This document shows positions 43,841 to 51,772 of a stretch of DNA of 64,000 nt, one piece after another. Both the position numbers and the translations under genes were made by a program. The stretch is taken from positions 1 through 64,000 of the forward strand of contig JAAYVN010000118.1 in the NCBI GenBank assembly GCA_012517155.1, read 5' to 3'. Below the pieces are notes generated by a model. That model made no database searches and was not told where the DNA came from. It saw only the letters and a list, made by a program, of their open reading frames with translations. The stretch's first letter is position 1. Each line of letters opens with the position of its first letter. The DNA is from Ignavibacteriales bacterium. GTDB lineage: Bacteria; Bacteroidota; Ignavibacteria; Ignavibacteriales; Ignavibacteriaceae.

Positions 43841-44262
43841 TGAAAATTTTAATTATTAATGGTCCAAATCTTGATATTCTCGGCGAACGAAACCCTCAAC
43901 ATTACGGAGATATGTCATTACTAGACATACAGAATGAAATTTTATCCCAATTTCCTGATGATCAGTTCGTTTTCTTTCAGTCCAGCATTGAAGGGGAGTT
44001 GGTTAATAAAATTAACAGTATTAATGGTTTGTACGATGCATTAATCATTAATCCGGGAGCATATTCTCACTACTCTGTTGCCATTCATGATGCATTAGAA
44101 AACTGTAAAGTAAAAAAAGTTGAGGTCCATTTGTCTAATCTGGCAAAGAGAGAAGATTTTAGACAAAACCTATTAACTGCACGCTCTTGTGATGCTTATA
44201 TCTCTGGATTTAAAGAAAATGCTTACATAATTGCTGTTTTTGCTTTAAAAAAATACACTTAA
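43840..44262 (+). CDS. aroQ: Type II 3-dehydroquinate dehydratase
   Basis: 140 residues; third step of the shikimate pathway. Motifs: N-G-P-N-L-D-I-L-G-E-R with the catalytic Arg loop and H-Y-G-D, S-I-E-G-E-L-V, I-N-P-G-A-Y-S-H-Y-S (catalytic His), E-V-H-L-S-N and R-E-D-F-R. The ribosome site GAGG is inside the upstream gene. Length and motifs are typical. Confidence 0.96.
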   Translation: MKILIINGPNLDILGERNPQHYGDMSLLDIQNEILSQFPDDQFVFFQSSIEGELVNKINSINGLYDALIINPGAYSHYSVAIHDALENCKVKKVEVHLSNLAKREDFRQNLLTARSCDAYISGFKENAYIIAVFALKKYT

Positions 44263-44276
44263 TTACTATTTTTTAA

Positions 44277-44307
44277 TTGTTTTTTCAAAGTAAATTTTTT
44301 AATTTTG
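44277..44307 (+). promoter_or_regulatory. Bacteroidota-type promoter of the MerR gene and tRNA-Pro
   Basis: TTG (44277-44279), a 20-nt spacer and TAATTTTG (44300-44307) match the TTG/TAnnTTTG consensus at the expected distance. It is the best promoter match I found in the window. The ATG follows 18 nt after the box. The same transcript could include tRNA-Pro. Confidence 0.65.
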
Positions 44308-44325
44308 CATATTAATTAATTACTT

Positions 44326-44733
44326 ATGAAAGACTTTAACCTAAAAAAGCTCTATTATTCCATTAGTGAAGTGAGCAGAATCACGGATGTGGAGCAATAT
44401 ATTCTTCGTTACTGGGAAACTGAGTTCTCAATCTTGCAACCCCAGAAGAACAGGTCAGGGAATAGGGTATACACCAATAAAGATATTAAACTTATTTTGT
44501 TTATTAAATCTTTATTACGAGAAAAAAAGTTTACGGTTGAAGGAGCCAAAGAGATTATTGCTAATTATTCCTCACATAAAGAATTATTTCTGCAGATTGA
44601 AAATTTATCCGCTGAAGCGATTTCGAACAAAGTGAAAAACATGGATTTATTTGGTAATCCAGATGAGCTTGATCTTAAGGAGGAACTATTAAATCTCAAA
44701 CAAGATCTTCTTAATTTATTGAAGTTATTATAA
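44326..44733 (+). CDS. MerR-family transcriptional regulator
   Basis: 135 residues. The winged HTH starts Y-Y-S-I-S-E-V-S-R-I-T and continues L-R-Y-W-E-T-E-F, R-S-G-N-R-V-Y-T-N-K-D-I. The C-terminal part is a short coiled coil without a cysteine metal site, so it is not a metal-type MerR. The closest type is the short MerR proteins of unknown ligand that are common in this group. It ends 1 nt before tRNA-Pro. Confidence 0.9.
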   Translation: MKDFNLKKLYYSISEVSRITDVEQYILRYWETEFSILQPQKNRSGNRVYTNKDIKLILFIKSLLREKKFTVEGAKEIIANYSSHKELFLQIENLSAEAISNKVKNMDLFGNPDELDLKEELLNLKQDLLNLLKLL

Positions 44734-44734
44734 T

Positions 44735-44809
44735 CGGAACGTGGCGCAGCCCGGCTAGCGCACTTGAATGGGGTTCAAGGGGTCGCGGGTTCAAATCCCG
44801 CCGTTCCGA
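44735..44809 (+). tRNA. tRNA-Pro (anticodon GGG)
   Basis: A 75-nt cloverleaf. The acceptor stem is CGGAACG with CGTTCCG, the D stem is GCGC/GCGC, the anticodon stem CTTGA/TCAAG holds loop ATGGGGT (GGG anticodon, reads CCC and CCU), and the T arm is GCGGG-TTCAAAT-CCCGC. The discriminator is A and CCA is not encoded. The gene begins 1 nt after the merR stop codon. Confidence 0.95.
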
Positions 44810-44824
44810 CAACTTTTTATGTAT

Positions 44825-47800
44825 TTAGGCTATCAATTCCTTTACTAATCCACCAAATTTGCTATCAAGTTTAAATCCAAATTTATAGAAATACTCGGGT
44901 CTAAAATATCCGGTTGTCAAGTATTTATAATTCTGACTGATTTTCCTTGAAAACAGATCTTTCATTAGCAAATCACTTATCCCTTTTCCTCTGAATTTTC
45001 TATTTATTACAATTTTCTCCATTCTGATAGTTTCAGCATCTTCAACAAAGTAAAACAGTCCTCCGATTATAAAACCCTGTTCCGATGTCACGATTAAAAA
45101 ATGATGATAAGGCTTAAAGGTTACTTGCAGATTCGCATCTATAAATAGTTGATACAATCTGTTTATTTCTCTTGGATTTATAGGTTTTCTGATATATAAG
45201 TTGTTTCCCTCAGTATCTTCATACTGTACGACAAGATTTGTTTCTGTACCAGCTTCTGATGATGATTTAACTAACACGGCAGAAGCTTCAGGTTTGACAA
45301 ACGGGTAAGTCAATCTGGTTAAGAAATATTCTTCTTTCTCTGAAAGCTCAACGTGCATTTTAATATGGATTAGTAAATCAAGTATATTCTCAATACTTTC
45401 TTGCTTTATCCTTATTTTATTAATTAGATTTATTATCTCTTTTTTAAGCTCAGCCTTTGAATCTTCGAATACTGTTTGTAAATAAAACCGTATTCTTAAC
45501 TCTGGATAATCATTTTCGAAATTGTTTAATTGATATGTCTCATAAATGTCATTAATGGTGTATGCTAGAGCAATATTCGATGCTCCCTTATTGTTTGCAT
45601 ACCATCTTAAAAATCTGTTGATCGCAAAATAAACCTGTTTAGGCATAAACCCAACTCTCTCAACCTCATTAATGAATGACTTAAGTAATCTTATTCGTGT
45701 ATCATTTATCGGAAGTTGTTTCACCTCAGATTTTAAGTACTCACCGAGCATCTTAATTCCCAACTCCTCACCAAATGCATTAAGAATTCCAGAAAAAATG
45801 AAGTTATAATACTTCTCAGTTTTCAGGGTTGGAAAAATTTCGAATGTTGGATGAATAAATTGGTTTTCAAATGATTCCATAGAATCTTTAATTGATATGA
45901 ACTTTTCACGATTTGCAAAACTTACTAATCTTGTTCCTAAATGATAGTCATGCTCAGGTACGTAAAAACACTCTAGGTCAGGATTTGCAATTTTGTACTT
46001 ATAATTTGTTAATCTTATAAAATTAAAAAATGTTGCCGAACAATTCCAGATATAAAAATACCACAACAATAATTCTTTATCAGTAGCAGCTTGATTATTA
46101 ATTTTCTTAAATGATTTTCCAAGTTGTCTTTTAACAGTATCTGAAGGAATGTATTTAGTTGTCCACATGTCATGTTCTTCCCAAATCCCGCCAAAATCCT
46201 CAACTAATTCAGATAGAAAATATCTTGAACCCGCTAATATCATCCAGTTGATTTCTTCCAATACCAATTCACGTATATTTGGATTGTAAACGGTAATTAA
46301 AAGTGAATACGCACCTTGAAATCTTGTCTGTATACTCAATTTAAAGATCGCTCGGTTACTTTCGGTTCTATACACAGAAATAAAAATTCCGGAAGTGACA
46401 ATATTATTTAAAGATATTTGCACACCATTTGAAAAAAGGAAAACAGCTTCTCGAACAATATTTAATTCTTTCAATGCATTACTAATTTTCTCTCGATATT
46501 CCAAATTTACACTTTCATCAAATACTATCACATCAGACCATTTGTATTCTTTTCCAGTATCCGGATCTACGGCAAGCTTGGGATTCTCTCCCAGCCATTT
46601 TCTGAATCCAATTCTCATTTGTTTTCTGTTTTGTGCGGCAATAAGTGAGAAGTCCTTATTAACAAAAAGAGTTTCATATTTCGAGAAAACCTGCCTTATG
46701 TGAACATACTTGGTTGGATGACTTACTCCATAATTACAAAGTAAAGTAAATAAATGCGGAATTGCAGATTTTTTTATATTACCATCAACCGCAAAAGTTT
46801 TAATTAAATTATCTAGAACTTCCTCGATAATTCCTATTTCATTTTCTGACCCATGTTCAATAAAAGTATTAATTAATCCCTGATCAAACAGATTAAATAA
46901 TTTATCAAGATATTTGTTAAGTAATTCCTTAAACTCTTTTTCTTTTACATAAATAATGACCAGGCCGAATAATTCTCTTAATGTAGTTTGATTACTTATT
47001 TCTTTTATTCGGCCTAATAATTCTTTGACGATTTTAAAATAGTAAATATTATCAGTCTCAATAAATTGCTTTAAGAACTTTATACCAAGGAGATTAAATA
47101 GTCCATCCCTGGCATATAGAAAAGTAATGGCCGTATGCAGTTGTATCAAGGAACTTTTACTACGATCCAATAAAATCGTTTTCCCATTTTCATAATTTAC
47201 ACTTACCTCTACTTTATCAGTTTCATAAAAATAAGCATTCCCTTTTTGCCTGTCCGCTCTTACCCATTCAGCTAATTGCTCTCCACAAAATTCATATATG
47301 CTTTGATTTCCTATCCATAACAATGGATTGGTGATAATATCTTCAAGATTTATCCTGTTGTAAGTTGTCTTATAATAAAAATCACCAGCTTTGACGACAT
47401 CTGAAAAGTGCGGATGAAGCTCGATTAATAGTTCTTTCCCTAGTTTTGGAACAATAATACTATTTTCCAATTTAATTATATCTTGTTGCAAAAGCCCTTT
47501 TTCCTTTAAGAACCAATTTGGTATGTTTACTTCTATATCCCCAAAAATAAGAGTTCGGTAATTTTTAACATACATCTCACTTATTATGTTAATAAAATTT
47601 CTCTCAATAACCCATCGCTTTAGTGTATTTTTTGGAGTGATTTCTTCTTTTTCAATTGAAAAGGGGCGTTCAATTAATCTGTAATCAATTATTCTTTCAT
47701 GTTTCGGTAAAAATTTATTAACGGATACAATTAAACTGGAAAAAAGATCATGCTTTTGATTTTCATCATAATTTGCAAGTTGTGAATCTTCATTCGCATA

Positions 47801-49372
47801 TATTAATAAGGTATTATATGGTCTGTGATCACCAACAAGAAACACTTGTTTAATATACTCACTCTCCAGAAATAAATTTTCTATCTTTTGTGGTGCAACT
47901 GTTTCTCCTCTGGAGTTTTTATAAATATCTTTTTTCCTATCAATTATATAATGAAATCCCTCTTCGTCAATTTTCATAATATCACCAGTTGGGAACCAAT
48001 TATCACCAATGAAAGGTTGTGTTAAAACACCATAATACCCTGCTGTTACATACTGTCCCCTTATCAAGAGTTCTCCTTCGTTTCCTAACTTTGTTTCGAT
48101 ACCCGGAAGGGGAATACCTATACTATCATTTTTATATTTATTCGGTGGAGTCATCGTAATTCCCCCTGTAGCTTCAGTCATCCCAAAACCGCTTAAAAGG
48201 TTAATATCATAATTTTGAAAAAACTTAAATACGTCAGATGATAAATATCCTGCTGCTGAAAGTCCCCACTTTAAATTGCCACCTGTAATCTCCTTGATTT
48301 TGATTTGTATTTCATTTTTATTTGCAGTTTCCACATCAACTCTGTCACAAATGTAATCATACAATTGTACCCATTTTTTTGGAATGCTTATAAAAATACT
48401 GGGCTTTTCTGTTTGCATGAGTTTTATAAGCGTATCAATACTGGAATTATCTGCAAAAATATACTCCGCTCCCCAGAATATTGCTCCCATCATTTCGAAA
48501 TATCTTCCGAAAGTATGAAAAAGTGGAAGATAAGACAGAAATAAATCATTCCTTCCTATCAGAGGAAGTGCCAGAGCCCTTGCAAATCTCTTTGAAATAA
48601 TATTCATATTACTAAACATTATTCCTTTCGGTTCTCCGGTTGTCCCTGAGGTATACATTATCGTCGCTAAATCAAAAATGTTCAAAGGATTAATTGATTC
48701 GATTGAATTTTGTTTAGGATAATCTTCCTTTATTTCATCGTTTAACAATGGTATTTTTGATTCAGGAATCCCGTTACTAAGGGCAATTACTCTAATGTTC
48801 TCATTGTTAACGTATTGTGAGTCCTTGATTTTAGCATATAATTCTTTGGAGGATATAAAGAGCAATTTAGGCTTTGACTGATTTAGTATGAAATTAATAT
48901 GTTCTTCAGTAATATTCGGTGGTATAATGACATTTACCACTCCGCTATAAAGTGCGCCAAGATCAACAAGTGCCATCTCTAAACAATTTTCACTCAGTAT
49001 GGCTATCTTAAAATCATTCTCATAATTTTGTTTAACCCTGTAGTTAGCCAGATAAATAGCAATGCTTTTAACTCGTTCTCTGACTTCCTTAAAAGTGATT
49101 CTTTCTCTTGAATTCAAACTTTTGATATTGAAAAGGTATGATCCCCCTGATTTGTCTCCTCTGTAATCTATCAACTCTTTTACCCTGAACTCACTTTTCT
49201 CTAATAATCCAAAAATTAGCTTTTCCCAATCCTTATCTTTTCCAATCTCCTGAAATAAACCAGAATCCAATAAAGTCATTAAATAATTTATAATCTTCTC
49301 TTTGGTTTCTTTTGCCGGGTTATTATAAAGAATTAAACCCTCCTGGTACCTCTCATTCAGAGCTCTTCCCAT
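44825..49372 (-). CDS. Fusion: AMP-forming acyl-CoA ligase, unknown central region, GNAT acyltransferase
   Basis: 1515 residues, about 2.5 times a normal acyl-CoA ligase. Residues about 60-600 are a full long-chain-type adenylating enzyme: T-S-G-T-T-G-E-P-K-G (P-loop, near 240-250), G-F-G-M-T-E-A-T-G-G (A5), T-G-D-I-M-K-I-D-E-E-G (A7), D-R-K-K-D-I-Y-K-N (A8) and N-T-L-K-R-W (A10 Lys region). Residues about 600-1380 are mostly helical with one beta-rich stretch, and I cannot assign them. Residues about 1385-1515 are a GNAT domain with the acetyl-CoA loop R-K-F-R-G-K-G-I-S. One enzyme could activate an acyl group and transfer it, or the GNAT part could acylate the ligase lysine as in Pat/Acs control. 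AAAGGAA precedes the ATG. Confidence 0.9.
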   Translation of the reverse strand: MGRALNERYQEGLILYNNPAKETKEKIINYLMTLLDSGLFQEIGKDKDWEKLIFGLLEKSEFRVKELIDYRGDKSGGSYLFNIKSLNSRERITFKEVRERVKSIAIYLANYRVKQNYENDFKIAILSENCLEMALVDLGALYSGVVNVIIPPNITEEHINFILNQSKPKLLFISSKELYAKIKDSQYVNNENIRVIALSNGIPESKIPLLNDEIKEDYPKQNSIESINPLNIFDLATIMYTSGTTGEPKGIMFSNMNIISKRFARALALPLIGRNDLFLSYLPLFHTFGRYFEMMGAIFWGAEYIFADNSSIDTLIKLMQTEKPSIFISIPKKWVQLYDYICDRVDVETANKNEIQIKIKEITGGNLKWGLSAAGYLSSDVFKFFQNYDINLLSGFGMTEATGGITMTPPNKYKNDSIGIPLPGIETKLGNEGELLIRGQYVTAGYYGVLTQPFIGDNWFPTGDIMKIDEEGFHYIIDRKKDIYKNSRGETVAPQKIENLFLESEYIKQVFLVGDHRPYNTLLIYANEDSQLANYDENQKHDLFSSLIVSVNKFLPKHERIIDYRLIERPFSIEKEEITPKNTLKRWVIERNFINIISEMYVKNYRTLIFGDIEVNIPNWFLKEKGLLQQDIIKLENSIIVPKLGKELLIELHPHFSDVVKAGDFYYKTTYNRINLEDIITNPLLWIGNQSIYEFCGEQLAEWVRADRQKGNAYFYETDKVEVSVNYENGKTILLDRSKSSLIQLHTAITFLYARDGLFNLLGIKFLKQFIETDNIYYFKIVKELLGRIKEISNQTTLRELFGLVIIYVKEKEFKELLNKYLDKLFNLFDQGLINTFIEHGSENEIGIIEEVLDNLIKTFAVDGNIKKSAIPHLFTLLCNYGVSHPTKYVHIRQVFSKYETLFVNKDFSLIAAQNRKQMRIGFRKWLGENPKLAVDPDTGKEYKWSDVIVFDESVNLEYREKISNALKELNIVREAVFLFSNGVQISLNNIVTSGIFISVYRTESNRAIFKLSIQTRFQGAYSLLITVYNPNIRELVLEEINWMILAGSRYFLSELVEDFGGIWEEHDMWTTKYIPSDTVKRQLGKSFKKINNQAATDKELLLWYFYIWNCSATFFNFIRLTNYKYKIANPDLECFYVPEHDYHLGTRLVSFANREKFISIKDSMESFENQFIHPTFEIFPTLKTEKYYNFIFSGILNAFGEELGIKMLGEYLKSEVKQLPINDTRIRLLKSFINEVERVGFMPKQVYFAINRFLRWYANNKGASNIALAYTINDIYETYQLNNFENDYPELRIRFYLQTVFEDSKAELKKEIINLINKIRIKQESIENILDLLIHIKMHVELSEKEEYFLTRLTYPFVKPEASAVLVKSSSEAGTETNLVVQYEDTEGNNLYIRKPINPREINRLYQLFIDANLQVTFKPYHHFLIVTSEQGFIIGGLFYFVEDAETIRMEKIVINRKFRGKGISDLLMKDLFSRKISQNYKYLTTGYFRPEYFYKFGFKLDSKFGGLVKELIA

Positions 49373-49400
49373 CTATGGAATTCCTTTGAAAATAAATTCA

Positions 49401-49439
49401 TGAAAAAAGGGTAAAGCCTTCAAATTAAAGGCTTTACCC
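49401..49439 (-). terminator. Rho-independent terminator after citrate synthase
   Basis: On the minus strand a perfect 12-bp stem (49428-49439 with 49409-49420; GGGTAAAGCCTT / AAGGCTTTACCC) around a 7-nt loop is followed by TTTTTT (49408-49403). It ends gltA transcription 19 nt past the stop. The fusion gene begins only about 30 nt further on, so it depends on read-through or on a promoter inside this region. Confidence 0.92.
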
Positions 49440-49458
49440 TCAAAATTAAAACTATTTC

Positions 49459-50763
49459 CTACTTTTTGAATGCTATCTCCTCTAGCATTTCTGTAGTTAA
49501 AGATTTTGGTCTTTCAAGAGCATATCCTAGCGCCCTTGCCCAAATAATATTACTTGCCACGCCAAGTGCTCTACCTACTCCAAACATAACAGTATAGAAG
49601 TCATATTCCTTTATTCCATAGTGCCACAATATCACTCCACTTTGAGCATCAACATTAGGCCATGGATTTTTTGCCTTCCCTTGCTCTAATAACACCCCCG
49701 GTACAATTCTGTATAATTGGTCAACAAACTTAAATAATTCATCGTCTTTCATATATTTTAAGCAAAACTCCCTTTGCGCTGTATATCGTGGATCCGTTTT
49801 ACGCAACACTGCATGCCCATACCCTGGTATAACTTGTCCACTTTTTAGAGTTTCCCATACATATTGTCTCATTTCTTCGTCAGTTGGCGTTTTATTACCA
49901 ATATGCTTCCTTACATTTTGTATCCAATTTAACACTTCTTGATTTGCCAATCCATGCAGAGGTCCACTTAATCCGTTAAGCATACTGCTCATAGCATAGT
50001 AAATGTCCGACAGTGCCGAAGAAACTAAATGCCCGATGTGTGCCGAGACATTACCACTCTCATGGTCACTATGTAAAATAAAGTAAAGTCTTGATACATC
50101 GTCAAATGGCTCATCAACACCCATCATATGAGCAAAATTCCCTCCCCAGTCAAGATTTGGATCCGGATTGATAATTGTATCAGCTCGGTACTTCATTCTG
50201 AATATATATGCGGCAATCTGAGGTATCTTGGCTAACAAATTTAAGGCATCTTCGTATGTCGGATTCCAGTATTCATTCTTATGAATTCCGTTATGATATT
50301 CCTTCGCAAATAAACTCTCTCTCTGCATAGCTAAAACAGCAGCACTGAAAAGAGTCATAGGATGAATATCTCTCGGCATTCCTCTCAATAAATCAAAGAT
50401 ATACTGAGGTACTCTGCTCCTTTTCTTAAATTCCGAAATTACATCATCTACATCTTCTTGAGAGGGGATTTCTCCCGTTAGGAGTAAGTAAAAAAGTCCC
50501 TCTACATAAGGCATCTCTTTCCCTGCAGGTTTAGGGAGTTTTTCGATTACTTCGGGAATTGTGAAACCTCTAAACCGGATTCCTTCCTGAGGATCAAGAT
50601 AGGATATATCTGTTACCAGGCTTTTTATATCTCGCATTCCTCCTATAACCTGTGATATTGTTACTTCATCCACTTTCACATCCCCATATTCTTTTAAAAG
50701 TCTTTGGGTTCTTGGGCGCCATCCAACGATTTTTTCATGCAATTTCGCTTTAAGTTTACTCAT
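49459..50763 (-). CDS. gltA: Citrate synthase, eukaryotic/mitochondrial-like type
   Basis: 434 residues; condenses oxaloacetate with acetyl-CoA. The catalytic residues sit in H-S-D-H-E-S-G-N-V-S-A-H (first His), G-P-L-H-G-L-A-N-Q-E-V and P-G-Y-G-H-A-V-L-R-K-T-D-P-R-Y (second His), and N-V-D-A-Q-S-G (Asp). The N-terminal extension and these exact motifs match mitochondrial citrate synthases (porcine H274, H320, D375) better than the shorter bacterial hexameric type. AAAGG lies before the ATG. It faces the kgd gene across pdxH, forming a TCA cluster. Confidence 0.95.
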   Translation of the reverse strand: MSKLKAKLHEKIVGWRPRTQRLLKEYGDVKVDEVTISQVIGGMRDIKSLVTDISYLDPQEGIRFRGFTIPEVIEKLPKPAGKEMPYVEGLFYLLLTGEIPSQEDVDDVISEFKKRSRVPQYIFDLLRGMPRDIHPMTLFSAAVLAMQRESLFAKEYHNGIHKNEYWNPTYEDALNLLAKIPQIAAYIFRMKYRADTIINPDPNLDWGGNFAHMMGVDEPFDDVSRLYFILHSDHESGNVSAHIGHLVSSALSDIYYAMSSMLNGLSGPLHGLANQEVLNWIQNVRKHIGNKTPTDEEMRQYVWETLKSGQVIPGYGHAVLRKTDPRYTAQREFCLKYMKDDELFKFVDQLYRIVPGVLLEQGKAKNPWPNVDAQSGVILWHYGIKEYDFYTVMFGVGRALGVASNIIWARALGYALERPKSLTTEMLEEIAFKK

Positions 50764-50909
50764 AAAATGCCTTTCAGTTTGAATTATTGATTATTAATTT
50801 GCCTTCTTTATGTAAGATGTGAATGAATTTATTATGTCGCAAGTTAGTAAAAAAAAATTATAAAATAAAAATTATTTTGCCTTCAATACCTCAATAATCG
50901 GACAAAAAA

Positions 50910-51024
50910 AAGTAGTATTTTAGGTCATTCTGGAGTGACCTAAAACTCGTTCCTCCTTCGATCCAAACTCGATCACCATAGCCTTTTCATATTTTAGGAA
51001 TTACCACTAAAAATACGACTACTT
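50910..51024. repeat. Candidate miniature element bounded by imperfect inverted repeats
   Basis: AAGTAGTATTTTAG at 50910-50923 pairs with CTAAAAATACGACTACTT at 51007-51024 allowing two small gaps. Inside are a perfect 10-bp hairpin and repeat copy B. No direct target duplication is obvious. It could be a decayed MITE-like element or a structured RNA; low confidence because the arms are AT-rich. Confidence 0.35.
50951..50975 (+). repeat. Dispersed intergenic repeat, copy B
   Basis: Starts TCCTCCTTCGATC and ends CGATCA; 22 of 25 bases match copy A (15194-15218). Immediately upstream CCTAAAACTCGTT (50939-50951) matches 12 of 13 bases with 15248-15260, so two blocks are shared but in different order. 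Confidence 0.6.
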
Positions 51025-51047
51025 CTTGATAGAATACACGCTTTTTT

Positions 51048-51698
51048 TTATGGGTACAACCTGGTTATTATCCATTTATTTTCACACTTTTTATATCTAA
51101 TTCGGTCATGAATTCTGTTTATTCCTCCTTGCCAAAACTCAAATTCTGATGGGAAAATCTTATAGCCTCCCCAGTTTTTGGGGTAAGGAATTTCCTTACC
51201 TATGAACTTTTTCTTTGTGGCTCTGAACAAGTCTAATAACTTCTGATAAGATTCTAATTCTTCACTTTGTCTGCTTACAAACGATGAAAGCTGACTTAAT
51301 CTCGGTCGGCTTCTGAAATAATCCTCCGATTTTTTTAAAGGGATTTTCTTTACAATTCCGGTTATTCTAACCTGTCGTTCAAGTTCCTTCCACCAAAAAA
51401 GAGCTGAAACTCTGTTGTTTTGTTCAATTTCTTTTCCCTTTCTGCTTAAATAGTTCGAAAAAAAAACAATTCCTTTATTATCAAAATCCTTCATCAGCAC
51501 AACTCTGCTTGACGGTTGCTTTTCATGACTAGTTGAAACTATCATCCCCGTCGGTTCGATTATTTCTGCTTCCAGAGCTTCCTTGAACCATAATTCGAAC
51601 AAGATAAATGGATTTCCTGGCAAAGTAACCTCTGTTAACCGGGAATAAGCGTAATCTTTCCTTATATCTGCAATCAGATTAATTTCTTTTATCTTCAT
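51048..51698 (-). CDS. pdxH: Pyridoxamine 5'-phosphate oxidase
   Basis: 216 residues; FMN enzyme making pyridoxal 5'-phosphate. Motifs: S-S-R-V-V-L-M-K-D-F-D (FMN), F-F-S-N-Y-L-S-R-K-G, A-L-F-W-W, S-R-P-R-L-S-Q-L-S, P-K-N-W-G-G-Y and the C-terminal R-I-H-D-R-I-R-Y...R-L-Y-P. Length is typical. AGGAGA precedes the ATG. It shares a 74-bp divergent region with kgd. Confidence 0.96.
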   Translation of the reverse strand: MKIKEINLIADIRKDYAYSRLTEVTLPGNPFILFELWFKEALEAEIIEPTGMIVSTSHEKQPSSRVVLMKDFDNKGIVFFSNYLSRKGKEIEQNNRVSALFWWKELERQVRITGIVKKIPLKKSEDYFRSRPRLSQLSSFVSRQSEELESYQKLLDLFRATKKKFIGKEIPYPKNWGGYKIFPSEFEFWQGGINRIHDRIRYKKCENKWIITRLYP

Positions 51699-51772
51699 TT
51701 ATTCTCCTTGCATATGAACTAAGAAATCATTAAAATAGTTTAAGTAATAACTTTAATATAAATACATTTATT

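Larger units (their letters stand above)
50764..51047. other. Intergenic region upstream of gltA with a structured repeat element
   Basis: 284 bp. The part next to gltA (to about 50900) is AT-rich leader. Beyond it lies a hairpin TTTTAGGTCA/TGACCTAAAA (50918-50927, 50936-50945), repeat copy B (50951-50975), another TTTTAGG (50992-50998), and an outer imperfect inverted repeat (50910-50923 with 51007-51024). No gene is supported. Confidence 0.5.
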
